In this document: one piece after another, positions 9,937 through 21,595 of the stretch
How the letters are laid out: every line of letters begins with the position of its first letter
Position numbering within the stretch: position 1 is the stretch's first letter
Source of the DNA: Gadus chalcogrammus
Taxonomy: Eukaryota > Chordata > Actinopteri > Gadiformes > Gadidae
Direction: 5' to 3'
Length of the DNA: 64,000 bases
Assembly: GCF_026213295.1 (NCBI RefSeq)
Contig: NC_079423.1
Coordinates: 20,790,539-20,854,538 of the forward strand
The notes under the pieces: model-generated
Databases searched by the model: none
What the model saw: only the letters and a program-made list of their open reading frames with translations
What the model was told of the DNA's origin: nothing
Translations under genes and position numbers: made by a program

Positions 9937-10946
9937 CTAAGCCGTAGAAGGGGCACAGGACTCCAACACAGAGTTGCCGAGTGAGCCCCTGGACATGTCT
10001 AACATGTAGAAACAAACAAAGGGGCCAGGGGAAGACCAAGACGCAGCCGCGCAAATGTCTTCCACCGGAACGCCTCTGAGTAGAGCCGTTGAAGCGGCCA
10101 TGCCCCGTGTCGAGTGAGCTTTAACGCCCAATGGTGGCGCTAAGCCTTGCCGAGCGTAGGCTAAGCAAACAGCCTTAAATATACAGCGAGAAAACCGCTG
10201 TTCAGAGAGAGTGCGGCCCCTGCTAGCGTCGCTATAACACACAAACAACTGTTGCGTGGAGCGGAACGCGGCCGAGCGTTTCAAGTACATAGCCAGCGCA
10301 CAGGAGATGCAACTCCGCCTCCGCCTCACTAGAATGAGGCGGGGGGTGAAAAGCCTTAAGCACAATATCTCTCAAACGGAAAGAACTATTAATGTTCTTA
10401 GGGAGGAACGCAGGATTAGGTCTGAGCAGCGCAAAGGAGCTGTCCTCGTTAAGCAAAAAGCAGCTCGGGCTGACAGACAGAGCGGTCAACTCACAGGCCC
10501 GCTTGGCAGAAACCAAAGCCAATAAGAGCGCCGTTTTAAAAGACAGGGCATCCAAAGGGGCCTGAGACAGGCTCGAAAGGGTCCCTGGGCAACCCGCGCA
10601 ACACGGTGGGGAGATCCCAGCGTGGTGTAAGCATGCACGAAACAGGCCTAACCTGTCTAGCCCCACGCAAGAACCTCTTCACCAGTGGATGGCTGAAGAT
10701 CGGTCCACCATCACAGCCCGCATGGCCAGCCGAAACAGCTGCCGCATAGACCTTGATAGTGGAGAAGGCCAAACCTTTCTCCAATAAATGCTGTAGAAAC
10801 GCAATCACGCTTCCCACCTCGCAATGGGATGGGACAGCGTGATTCCTGTCACACCAATCAGAGAAAGCGCACCACTTCACCGCATAGAGGGAAGAAGTAG
10901 AAGGCGCACGAGCACCCTGAATAGTGTTGATAACCGCTTCAGGCAA
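9937..10946 (-). pseudogene. DIRS tyrosine recombinase
   Basis: The N-terminal core-binding part is at 10946-10540 (PSTSSLYAVKWCAFSDWC, SVIAFLQHLLEKGLAFSTIK, HPLVKRFLRGARQVRP). The catalytic part follows in two further frames: FKTALLLALVSAKRACEL carries the first catalytic Arg, KAHSTRGMAASTALLRGV the His-x-x-Arg box, VEDICAAASWSSPGPFVCFY the Trp and the nucleophilic Tyr. All R-H-R-Y residues are recognisable, but frames change near 10560 and 10270, so no single protein can be made. The enzyme would integrate a circular DNA copy by strand exchange in place of a DDE integrase. It sits last in the element, as in other DIRS members. Confidence 0.92.
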
Positions 10947-10953
10947 ACTTTTT

Positions 10954-12956
10954 TCAACCTCTCAGGAGCCAGACCAACAACCGTCCCGATACATCGGGCG
11001 GGTGCTGCACCGTCCCATGGGCCTGTGTTAGCGCATCCGGTCTGAACGGTACCGACCACGGCGCCATCCTTGAGAGCGCCGCCAGCTCTGGAAACCACAG
11101 AGCAGAGTGGTTCTCCGGAGCCACTATAACCAGGGACAATCTCTCCTGTCTGACCCGTTCCAGAAGAGGAAGGATCAGCTGGAGCGGAGGAAACGCATAC
11201 AAGAGAACCCGCGGCCAATGTGTGTGCTCCAACGCATCCACCCCCAATGGGGGAAGATCCCGAGGGTCGAGAGAGAACCACCACCTGCAGTGTGTGTTCT
11301 CCCTGCACGCGAACCGGTCCACCTGAGCCGTCCCGAACCTCTGCCAGATCAGTCTGACAATGTTGGGATGCAGCCGGCACTCGTCGCTGCCGGGAAAGCC
11401 GCGAGACATGAGGTCCGCCCCGAAGTTCTGGGCGCCCGCGATATGCAGGACTCTCAGACTGAGGAGATACTGATGAGCCCAAAGCCAGAGCTCGACCGCC
11501 TTTTGGTGGAGGCAGAGGAGCGCACTCCCCCCTCTTTGTATATGTATGCTGCCGCCGACACACTGTCTGTCCTGATCAGAACGTGGTGCCCACGCACCAG
11601 GTGAAAGAAATGCAACAGCACTTTCCTCACAGCGACGAGTCCCAGCACATTTATGTGGACTGTAGGGGGCGTGCGCCACTCACCTCCCACCGAGTGAGAG
11701 AGGCACGTTCCTCCCCAACCCGTCAACGAGGCGTCCGTGAAGACCACGACGTAGGAAGGGCGAGGGGGTTTCCCCAATATTCCAGGTCCGGTGACACTGA
11801 ACGGGGTAGGAGGAGCACCCTGAGCTTGTGTCACACGGGGTCCAACCGTTGGCAAACAAACCGCCGCTGGAGTCTGCGCATAAAGAGCAGACCCAGGGGA
11901 ACCAAGGGATGGGCGACTGCCATCAGCCCTAACAGGCACATAGTGGCCAGCGGGGTCACATTTCTTAGAACGCGAAAGCGAGAGAGCGCCAACAGGATGG
12001 CGTCTCGCCGAGGAGGCGAGAGCATCGCCGTCATGGCGGCTGAGTCTAGGCAAAGCCCCAAGTAGACTATCTGCCGGCCGGGGAGCGGGAAGCTTTAGCC
12101 GAATGGCAGGCACTGGTACACGTACGCCACCCCCATAAAGGCAAAACGGAGAAACCTCCTGTGCGCCTGCCGAACAGGGACGTGTTAGTAAGCATCCTTG
12201 AGATCCAGGGATGTGAACCAGTCGCCCTCTCTCACACATCGGAGCAGCGCTCTGATAGTGAGCATTCTGAATTTCCTCGCGGCAACGAATCTGTTGAACA
12301 CGCGAAGATCCAGAATAGGTCTCATCTCCCCTGACTTTCTGGAAACCAGGAAGTAGCGGGAGTAAAACCCTCGATGTTACTCGTGGGGGGGAACGACAGT
12401 GATGGCCCCATTCTCCAAGAGACCGGCCACCTCTGCTGCCAGAGCCGTGCTTGCCGCCGGATCCCGTAGCCTGGTCTACACCAACCCCATAAAGGGTGGG
12501 GGACGGCGCTTGAACTGTGTGGGATGACCCTATCTCAACGTGTTGTCCAACCACGATGGTAGAACGCACCGCTCTAGCCAACACGCATAGCGGTCGGAGA
12601 GAGGGCGAGCTGACAGCTGAGGAACGCTGTCCAGGAATAACCCGTATTCCTCGGCCCCTACCGCCTCCACACAGTGTGTGGACCAAGGGGGGCATCCCAT
12701 GAAAGGGAGGAGGCTCAGCGAGCGTGGAAGACGTCACAGAACTAGTCGCTGTACAAACAGCGATCTGTCTAGACGCCGCGCTCGTGTCCACTGAACAGGC
12801 AACGAGCCGTCTAGCCGTAGCACTCATGACTGTGCGTTGTCCGCTGGCTGTAACCACAGCACGCAGACCCGTCTTCTCGCCTTCCACAGACTGTAGAAGG
12901 GAGGTAGAGGGGATTATGTGGGAAACTAGGAAACTAGTACAAGCGTCCGTATCCAC
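10954..12956 (-). pseudogene. DIRS reverse transcriptase and RNase H, active site deleted
   Basis: RT fingers and palm are read in one frame around 12360-12140: RYFLVSRKSGEMRPILDLRV, RNRF-like VFNRFVAARKF, and SLDLKDAY with the first catalytic Asp, followed at once by a TAA stop. The chain resumes as HVPV and AYVYQCLPFG, then jumps to GLCLDSAAMTAMLSPPRRDA and LLGLMAVAHPLVPLGLLFMR. The segment that should carry the Y-x-D-D box is missing near 12065-12100. RNase H follows in another frame (VVVFTDASLTGWGGTC, IRTDSVSAAAYI), then the NFGADLMSRG and VDRFACRENTHCRWWFS region typical of DIRS pol. An untouched copy would copy RNA into DNA; this one cannot. Confidence 0.9.
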
Positions 12957-13107
12957 GGGCTCCTTTAATGAGTCTCCAGCCCGCCCACGAAGCTCAAAGG
13001 GAACCAGAGGTTATGTAAACACGCCGTCCGGCCGCCACTCTACAGCCATGTGGCTGAGGGGGGGCGGAAAGAGGTAATCTAAAGAAATATCGCTCTTTAG
13101 GGTGTAT

Positions 13108-14537
13108 TTACTGCTGTTCGGTTGAACGGTCTTTCTTTTCTTTATTGTTAAAATAAGAAAAAGTGGGAGCAAGTTTGCGGAACTTCTGGCCCCGCGGCGC
13201 TGCTCTCCCCGGCTGCGGCGGTGGCTGCTGTTGTTGCTGCTGCTGCGACTGCTGCTGCGGCATCGGGGTTGGAGGCGGAGGCGGCCCCCAGGAGCGCTGG
13301 AACCGGCCTGGACCCCGCTTCCTCCCGGCCTGCTGGTGGGAGGAGCCCGTGAGAATCGCCCCGAACCGGGAACAATTCTCACGGACGGCCTGCTGGTGAG
13401 CGAGCACCTCCGAGAACCGGGGCCCAAATATTCCATCCGGAGCTAATGGGCCCTGGACGAGGCTGGCCCGCTCTCACTCCGGAACCGCGGTATGAGAGAG
13501 CCATATGGCCCTCTGGATCATTGTGGCTCACGCCATATGGATGGCGCTGGAGAAGCGGGAAACCGCCAGGCATCTCGCGGCCTCCTCCGGGCCGTAAGTC
13601 TCCCTGCCAGCCGACAAGGAGACCAGGGCAGAGGAGAGCAAGGCGATGTTGTTGACCGCCGCCGCAGACTGCGAGGCACAGACGAACACCCTGTCCGTCA
13701 GGCCGGCAATCTGCTTCTGGAGGCGGTCGGGGGGCAGCGGCTTCTCGTTAGGACGCCATCCGGCGCCCGGACAGAGAAGCGCTGCAAGGGAAGGCTCCAG
13801 GCGAGTCCCCTCGCCTGAGTATCAGCCCACCCTTCCACGTTGGTGAAGTCAGTGAAGGCCCTCACCGGGGCCTTCAGAGTAGAGGGGTCCCCACCCGCAG
13901 CAGTGAAAAGGTGCTGAACCGGTGGGAACAGGGGGGACTGGGCAACCCGCCGGGAGGAAGACAGGGTGCGAAAACACTCGCCCTGCATTTCATCCGACAT
14001 GGGGGCGAGTGGCGGGGCTAGCATAGGGATGCCCTTGATGGCCGCCGCCTCACCCATGATCTCGCCGAAAAGATCGGCCATCCGGCGCGGTCTCTCCCTC
14101 GGGACGATAGTGGCTTCGGTGGAAGCCCCGGAGCGGGAGAACTCGGACTCAGAGTCAGGAAAGACGTCGTCCAAGGAGGCGACGTCGTCAACCTCGAAGC
14201 GCTGGGCATCCGGAACTTCGGCCTCGAAGATGTCGATGGCCTCAGCGAGAAACACAGACGGGGAGAAAAATAGGTGCCTGGAGAGGAGCCCCTCTTCAGG
14301 CATCGCGCGGCAGGCGGCACAGGAGGCGAGGGCAACCAAGGCGTGTTCAGCGCCGAGGCACCTGAAACACGCCCGGTGTCCGTCACCCGGAGCCAGGGAG
14401 GCGGGACAGGAGGCGCACTGAGGCCCTGAAAAGGGCCCGCCAGCTCTTACAGGAGCGCTCTCCAGTGGCCCTGAAAAGGGCTGTTGGTCCGTGGCCTCGC
14501 CCACGCCGCTGCCACCGGTCACCTTAATGGAAGTCAT
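13108..14537 (-). pseudogene. DIRS gag-like ORF
   Basis: ATG at 14537 opens MTSIKVTGG. The N-terminal third is cysteine/histidine-rich (CASCPASLAPGDGHRACFRC, then SCAAC), consistent with a zinc-binding Gag. It continues through ADLFGEIMGEAAAIKGIP, a hallmark DIRS gag segment, and FTNVEGWADTQARGLA. A frameshift near 13755 moves the coding into PLPPDRLQKQIAGLTDRV, then further breaks lead to a glutamine-rich tail (MPQQQSQQQQQQQPPPQ, about 13230-13260). The product would package element RNA. It lies directly upstream of the RT in the minus-strand order. Confidence 0.82.
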
Positions 14538-14607
14538 ATCTTCGTTTTCCGTTGATCAGAACAAAGGCTGAAAGAAAAGGGAGGATGTGCGGCAGTTTGC
14601 GCCGCCT

Positions 14608-14715
14608 TATACGCGATGCCGTGGGAATGTGATTGGTGCATAGTTGAACATTTTCAGTGCGCGCAACCACGCGCACGGGACAAACCAATGCGGCGTAGCC
14701 TGCATGAAATAGAAC
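14608..14715 (-). repeat. DIRS right inverted terminal repeat
   Basis: Read on the minus strand, it begins GTTCTATTTCATGCAGGCTA and continues TTTGTCCCGTGCGCGTGG, TTCAACTATGCACCAATCA and TATAAGGCGGCGCAAA, matching the plus-strand left terminus. The TATAAGGCGGCG motif lies upstream of gag and could act as a promoter element. Confidence 0.83.
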
Positions 14716-14879
14716 AGGAACGCTATGAATGCTCTAAGACCGGATGTGACGTCAAACACGGAAGGCTGGATTTTTAGACTGGTTAAGCTGCTGCTCAATG
14801 ACTCTCACGTTCCTCTGCTTGCGATCATTGCGATTCACCATTTATTGATCCATTTATTCAAAAGATCCTAAGACAAAGA

Positions 14880-15370
14880 ACGGGTGCATTACGGTATCAT
14901 TTTTATAATATTGTTAATAGCCTAATAAACATTTCAGTTGTGTTAGTAAATTTAATTTTTCATTTGCTTGTTTAGCTATGATGAGCTATTATTGATTGCA
15001 TTTTTCATAAATATGGAATTTGTTTCTTAAGCAATAACATTGAAATGTATTGTTTTCTAGGCCAACATACATTTACTATGTTGTTGGTATTATATGTTAT
15101 ATGGAGCAATCTTTCATATTCATAAAGTTAACTTATACTTCCATGGTCGGTAAACAATGCGACTGCGATCGCTCAGACCTCTCGCTTATGATGCTACAAT
15201 GCAACAATGCTAAAAAACAAGAATATTTCTGCATCCGGTACGTCATGAACTGGGCGTGGCTAGGCTCCCATGATGCGGAAGCATATCTCTCTGTGATGTT
15301 GCCCTGCGCCATTGAGCAGTTTACATCGGAATGAATGGGCGCTATTTTGGAATCCATTTTGGGTGTCCAT
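14880..15370 (+). repeat. Dispersed repeat X, copy 1
   Basis: Similar in the same orientation to 43945-44350. Shared stretches include AACATTTCAGTTGTGTTAGT, GGTCGGTAAACAATGCGACT, AATATTTCTGCATCCGGTAC and TTGCCCTGCGCCATTGAGCA. It lies near the right end of one hAT-like element here, but just outside the left end of the related hAT in the other copy. No ORF is convincing. It may be a hAT-internal 5' region or an independent repeat. Confidence 0.7.
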
Positions 15371-15596
15371 TCTATAATGGCCGCACCTTAGCGAACTGAA
15401 CTTATCCTCACCCTCCAATGGAAACGCGCCATTAGTTGTCCCTGATCAACTCTCGTATCTAACATTAGTTCCGCATTACATTAATAAATGTGCACTACAG
15501 TTTTATTCAACTTTATACTTCTCTGTGTAAATCCATGCACCGAACCGTGACGTCCGTGCCGATTCTGTTCAATACAAATGTATCGTTACACCCCTA

Positions 15597-16914
<1,318 letters not shown>

Positions 16915-17180
16915 CGGTCTGTAACGGTACACAAAAGTCAAGGTTTGGTACGTACCTCGGTTTTTAAGGCACGGTACGGTACGGTACAGTTCATAGTTAA
17001 GGGGAAAATTAAAAAAAACTGCTTGTTTGTTAACAACGGAGAATGGCCGTAGATCAGCAGCAATGAAAACACAAATAACTTGGTTATGGCATTTGCATTT
17101 CTGAATTCCCAGACAGGGGTTGTTGGAATAGTTTTTTCCGCCGCAACAGTGATAGTAACACCTGGATGGTACCTTTTCAA
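16915..17180. mobile_element. hAT-like end fragment of the TGTAACGGTACA family
   Basis: TCTGTAACGGTACACAAAAG, then GTTTGGTACGTACCTCGG, resembles the reverse complement of the 61123 end (GTAACAATACACAAAAGTCA). No matching second end is found nearby, so this is a fragment. The interval 17181-17446 that follows has no gene; 17360-17440 contains GTTCA/TGAAC-rich motifs resembling 20240-20400. Confidence 0.6.
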
Positions 17181-17446
17181 ATCTGTGTGCTAGGGATGTG
17201 CATTTCTGGCAAAAATACTATTTGATATTCGCTGAGATGTATACAATCAAGAACCCCCCACGCATGCACGCACCTCGGCTACACGCACACACAATGAAAC
17301 AGGGAGAGGATTTTATGATTTGTATGAAATCAATCTGTTTATTTTAAAATGAACTGTACAATGAAGTACAGTTAAACGTTCATAATTCAAAAATTTGAAC
17401 TAAGTTCACAGTTCCAAAGAATTAACTAGTTCATAGTTATTTTTTC

Positions 17447-18589
17447 TAGGGATGCACGATATATCGGCAGTGATATCGGCATCGGCCCGATAAGTAAAAC
17501 TGGTCCGATATTAACAGCCAATATTTATTTCCGTCTAGTTGCCGTTGTGTGTGTTTTTTGCCCATGCGCAGCTTGTTTGGTCATGTGACAGTGTCAGTGA
17601 CGCAGCCAGAGACTCACGGAGAGGCAGTACAGGAGTGTTTGTCACCTTAACTGAAAAGAATCAATGTCGGCGGTTTGGATGTTTTTTACGGTCTCAAATG
17701 AAGGTACTCGAATTGCAATATGCAGTACTAAAGTAATGCGCGGAGGATGCCGTGTCAAATCATTCAACACCACTAGTGGTGCAACGGTTCACGGGTTTCC
17801 CGTGATCCGTACGGATCAACCCTCACGGTTCGGGACGAAAGTGATCCGCGGATCGGCTGATAAAAAAAAAGTTGTACGTTCACGTGATCAGCACATGTTT
17901 AAAGGACAATTCCGGTATTAACAACATCATCAAGTATCGTAGCGAAATACAGTTTCTGTTGTGTTTTATTTGGCGTTCCTTAATCCCATTGAAACGGAAA
18001 CCGGAACCAGAACCGGACATGATTATATTTGGTTGTAGTCTTTTCGCTCGGTTCTCCGGATCAACAGTAGGGCTAGAACCGAGTGAAAAGACTACAACCA
18101 ACCAACTATTTGATTTAGCCTATTTCACAGATTTGAGTTGAAATTGACTTAAACTTGAAACACTTTTTGTAATTTATTAGACAAGTGTCTGGTTTCCATG
18201 AATATTGGCAAATTTCATTTAAGTTATAAAACCTTGTCAAGATATTTTGATTTGTGATCGGGATTTTGGGATTTGTGATTGTGATTTAGGATCCAAACTA
18301 TTTCATAGGTGCAAGTTGTAAAAGTAGCCTAAAACTAACACTGTAAGTAACTTGTGTTTGTTATGGATGCCCTGTAACTTGTTGAAGAAACAATGTATTT
18401 CGAAGTTTTGGAAAATAAAGAAAGAAATAACTTTTTCATATTCACAGTGTTTACATGTTCTTCAGTATACAAAATCATCATAGAAACTTGTTTTTATACC
18501 AATATCGATATCGGTAAATATCGGCCATAACAGCAATTTTAATATCGGATATCGGTATCGGTCAAAATGTTCATATCGGTGCATCCCTA
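17447..18589. mobile_element. hAT element with 8-bp duplication (7 of 8 match)
   Basis: The TIRs are TAGGGATGCACGATATATCG and, inverted on the right, TAGGGATGCACCGATATGAA. Flanks ATTTTTTC (17439-17446) and CTTTTTTC (18590-18597) agree at 7 of 8 positions. Its inner part holds another repeat beginning about 17772 (TAGTGGTGCAACGGTTCACG) and the hairpin at 18031. No transposase ORF. Confidence 0.85.
18031..18099. repeat. 69-bp hairpin repeat, copy 1
   Basis: GGTTGTAGTCTTTTCGCTCG faces CGAGTGAAAAGACTACAACC around a short GGATCAACAGTAGGGC loop. A second copy at 18736-18804 carries the loop in the opposite orientation. Both copies are preceded in the same orientation by related sequence (TAGCGAAATACAGTTT ... 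GTGTTTTATT). Confidence 0.85.
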
Positions 18590-18735
18590 CTTTTTTCCAA
18601 TATGTTGCAAGTATCCTAGCGAAATACAGTTTATATCGTGTTTTATTGCACATTTAGGGCATTTTGTAAATCCCATTGATTTCTTTTGGAAGACTCATTG
18701 CTCGTTGGTCGGAAACGGAAAGGTTGTTCACGCTT

Positions 18736-18804
18736 GGTTGTAGTCTTTTTGCTCGGTTCTAGCCCTACTGTTGGGACGGAGAACCGAGCGAAAAGACTAC
18801 AACC
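18736..18804. repeat. 69-bp hairpin repeat, copy 2 with inverted loop
   Basis: GGTTGTAGTCTTTTTGCTCG faces CGAGCGAAAAGACTACAACC, with loop GCCCTACTGTTGGGAC, the reverse complement of the copy 1 loop apart from a few bases. It lies just outside the hAT that ends at 18589. Confidence 0.85.
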
Positions 18805-18904
18805 AAACGTAAACAGCCCCCCTTTCCGTTTCCGGTCAACAAGCAATGATTCTAGGAGGTATTCTAGTCCGCTGAGCTATGAGCCAGAGAGCTAACGTTA
18901 TGGA

Positions 18905-20125
18905 TTGTACATATTCATAATTCGAAATTCATCTCAGCCTTTATACCACAGATACTCTAGGGTCTATAGCATACAACCGCGTTGTCTGAATACAATTTAA
19001 CAGCTCTCGTTTTGAGGAATAATCACTGCGCTAGGGCTGCTCGATTATGGGAAAAATCATAATCGCGATTATTTTGGTCAATATTGATATCACGATTATT
19101 CAAACGATTATTTTTGAGTTTGAAAACATGCATTTATTGACACAATCAAAATAGAAACACGTGTAAGTATCCAAAATAAAACCTTTTTTGTGTGTAAGTG
19201 TACTGTCTGCCACAACATTCTGAATCCAACATTTGATTTTTATAAAACATTTCATGAATACAATATATTCAGCCAAATGCACTGACGAATGACTCGACTG
19301 AAATAATACATTCCCTATTTAATGTCTAGAGAACAACGGTCCCAGCATTTCTCCATAGCAAAGTTAAAAGTCACAAAGCCATAACAAACACATGGCTAAT
19401 AAAAATCATATTGTTGTTAAACAGAAATACATATACAAGATGTACTTGGCAGTTCTGCCTTAAAGAACTCTTAGTTAAAGTCTGCTATAGGAGCTTGTTA
19501 TCGTTCATCAAACTGTAACGTTACTGAAACTTTAATATTCCACACGGTAGGTCTACTCCAACATGTCTGTCAACAGTCGATGCTGCTGATTGGCGGTTCA
19601 CTGGCATGTCCCGCCTCCTGCCAACGGCATACTTCCTGATGCAGCACGCCTGTTAGATTGTACTCCCTCTCGCCGCGTTGAATGCTTTCGCATGCGCGTC
19701 TCTTTCATAAACTTTCATAAACTCTCTAGGCCTACTGTAAAACGGAAAATTATCGCTGAAGTACATGAACTGCGACATGCCGCCGGTTGCCGCGAGGCAC
19801 CATCGCCCGGCAGCGGGCAGCCGGCAGCAGTTAGCGAGCGGTTCAGTCGACTTCAGGTTGATGTGAAAGTCAACCAAACATCAAATTAATCGTTTCAACA
19901 CGATTATGCGAGTTTGGGGATCGTTTGACCCCAAAATCGATATCGCGATCGAAATTCGATTAATTGCACAGCCCTACACTACGCCATTCGTTTCAATGGG
20001 AATCGCGACGGTCTATACTTTCAACATAAAGTGTACATATTTATAATTTCACATTCGTCCCAGCCTTTATACGGCAGATACTATAGGGTCTATAGCATAC
20101 AACCGCGTTTTCTGATTACAGTTTA
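18905..20125 (+). repeat. Direct repeat pair of about 100 bp flanking the 19-kb hAT
   Basis: 18905-19005 and about 20025-20125 share CAGCCTTTATA, CAGATACT and GGTCTATAGCATACAACCGC in the same orientation. They lie outside the hAT duplication, so they belong to the older sequence into which it inserted. The origin is not identified. Confidence 0.7.
19032..19976. mobile_element. hAT element with near-perfect 8-bp duplication
   Basis: Left TIR TAGGGCTGCTCGATTATGG, right TIR (inverted) TAGGGCTGTGCAATTAATCG. Flanks CACTGCGC (19024-19031) and CACTACGC (19977-19984) match at 7 of 8. The interior has no intact transposase. Confidence 0.88.
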
Positions 20126-21289
20126 ATGTAACAGTAAGCTGACAACACACAACTGCAAATTAACCACACAGAGATAACAATGGCAACCGGTCGAACAACA
20201 CGGCGTTCTGCGAGCCATCCGCCGTGTTGATAAACAAATAACCCCCCTATTGAACGAAGTTAAACCGAGTGAGCGTGCCGTTCACAGTCACAAGAATGAA
20301 CAAGTTAACAGTAACGTTCATCAGGCAGTAATACAGTACGTTCAGTTCACGTTCGCCCAAAATATGAACGAGTTCATGAAATATCGTTCAATGAACGCGC
20401 GCCGTTCAGGCACAACACTGCCATTCACCACCGGAAGTTGTGAAGGCCCATGCAAGTCAACGGAGCATTCAACAGCAGTGAGAAGAGCCGTGTAATAAAT
20501 AACAATAGTCACATTCCAGGGTGCCCACGGATCCTTAAAAAAGTCTTAAAAAGTCTTAAATTCATGTTTCTAAATTTAAGGCCTTAAAAAGTCTTAAATT
20601 TGTTACAAATGTCATATACTGGTCTTAAATACCGTAACTCAAGGTCTTAAATTTGTCGGGGCAGGACTATTTTTTATTAATTTTTCTCGGGGAGCTTTCC
20701 AGGAAGGACATGTAGAGAGGCTTCTTTCTTGCTAGCTGCATATATAAACGATTATCTGCGCGCTTGCTAGCTAGTCTGCGACAATGGGTAGGTGCAAATT
20801 CAAGACAGTTGGCTGGAAGACGTCGGTTTCCGAAGTTGGCTCGCTCTGTTGCCAACCCCCACCATTGCATATTTTAAGTCTTAAAATAGAGCTGCTGGGC
20901 ACAGCAGCTCTAAATAATTGTTAATTAGCATGGAGAAGGACACTAGCCAAAGGGAAGTTAGGTGAGAGTTGGATTCATCAAAAGGTTCGGCTTAGTGAGG
21001 AAGGGTTCATGGTTGGGATTGCTAGGATTCTGTCCTAATACAGTCTGAGAGATCAGGAGGTTCAGTAGATGTCCGGCCCTAAATATTATCATGGGCATCA
21101 CAGGACTCAAGGCTTACAGCAACAAAAACAACTTGCTCATCGGCATACCAGATGAGACGCTTTGCTCCCACTACCCTCACCGGGGAGTGAGAGAACGAGA
21201 GAGTGTGACCTAACAGAACATCTTTCTTTTCTTTCTGCTGCTTTTTTCCTCCTCCTCTCCAACCCCCCCTCCCCCCCCTCTCTCTCCAG
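20126..21289. other. Repeat-derived stretch without genes
   Basis: 20240-20400 has a cluster of GTTCA/TGAAC motifs typical of some hAT subterminal regions. 20515-20660 starts CAGGGTGCCCACGGATCC and repeats AAAGTCTTAAA several times; AAGTCTTAAAATAGAGC near 20875 resembles the opposite end, so 20520-20905 is probably a degenerate hAT-type MITE. I see nothing identifiable at 20905-21140. A pyrimidine-rich tract at 21240-21289 leads into the exon. Confidence 0.55.
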
Positions 21290-21525
21290 CTCTCCTTGGC
21301 CGCATGTGGGATGTCGTGTCAGGGCTAGGGTCCCTCCCCTTTCTCCCATGAGCCTCCTGTGTGCCCACGCACACACCTGGCGCCTCCCCCTCCGCTCTTC
21401 CGGCGCCCGCCCATACGCACGCACTCGTGCACTAACACCCGTGGCATCGACGCGGCCGTGAACCGGAGCCCTCCGAGCCCAGCAGTGCCCTGTGGAGTCG
21501 AGGCCAGCCCGCGTGGAGCCTGAGG
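21290..21525 (+). other. Probable 5' UTR part of the dab1-like exon
   Basis: A long pyrimidine tract ends CTCTCTCTCCAG at 21289, a good 3' splice site, so the exon may begin at 21290 and be an internal first coding exon. Alternatively transcription could start nearby, since the stretch is GC-rich (21340-21520). No upstream ATG frame joins the main start. Confidence 0.5.
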
Positions 21526-21595
21526 ATGTCAACAGAGACCGAGCTGCAGCCAGCGCTCAGGCCGGGTACTGTCAGACGCGACTCCAAGCGGAAAG
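21526..21595 (+). CDS. dab1: First coding exon of a Disabled-1 (Dab1) homologue
   Basis: ATG at 21526 opens MSTETELQPALRPG, continuing TVRRDSKRK, with the next Gly codon split. The exon ends at 21595 before a donor, AAAG then GTAGG. The start MSTETELQ, the DS.KKG-like end and the phase-1 donor directly before the PTB domain agree with my knowledge of vertebrate DAB1, whose N-terminus has the same first eight residues and a basic Ser-Lys-Lys-Gly end before the PTB domain. Dab1 is a cytoplasmic adaptor that binds ApoER2/VLDLR tails and is phosphorylated in Reelin signalling. No other exon is visible; dab1 introns are known to be huge, which suits a window otherwise full of transposons. The middle of the peptide differs from mammals, so a paralogue or other gene cannot be excluded. 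Confidence 0.78.

Larger units (their letters stand above)
9146..14715 (-). mobile_element. DIRS-type tyrosine-recombinase retroelement, complete length, decayed
   Basis: Minus-strand order is gag, RT/RNase H, then tyrosine recombinase, without LTRs, DDE integrase or protease. The termini are inverted repeats: the left terminus (9146-9340) matches the reverse complement of the right one (about 14605-14715), for example TTGTCCCGTGCGCGTG and TTCAACTATGCACCAATCA. An internal complementary region at about 9398-9512 joins sequences complementary to both ends. That layout is the DIRS1-type design, in which a circular intermediate is integrated by the recombinase. Several frameshifts, an in-frame stop in the RT and a deletion over the RT active site make it non-autonomous. 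No target duplication is expected or seen. Confidence 0.93.
7258..15596. mobile_element. Ends of a hAT-like element enclosing later insertions
   Basis: The left portion (CTGAAGTCACAGTTCGGTTC, then CATCACGGTTCGGTACGAGT, 7258-7335) matches the left end of the hAT at 44613. The right end (CACCGAACCGTGACGTCCGT ... CGTTACACCCCTA, about 15535-15596) matches the right end of that same element at about 46045-46103. The two ends are about 8 kb apart because an LTR fragment, a Harbinger relic and a DIRS element lie between them. The first ~17 bases of the left TIR are degenerate, so the TSD cannot be read. Pairing these two ends as one element is an inference. Confidence 0.5.

Noticed and set aside
10256..12065. 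Several 80-165 codon plus-strand ORFs
   Set aside because: Antisense shadows of the DIRS recombinase and RT, high GC frame effects, no domains.
13163..13446. Cys- and Leu-rich plus-strand ORFs and a CTG/CAG-rich stretch as a triplet-expansion locus
   Set aside because: They are antisense to the glutamine-rich end of the DIRS gag, which explains the CAG codons.
21162..21461. 99-codon plus-strand ORF before the dab1-like start
   Set aside because: It crosses the pyrimidine tract and splice acceptor, is proline/serine-rich and has no relation to known proteins; the MSTETELQ frame is better supported.
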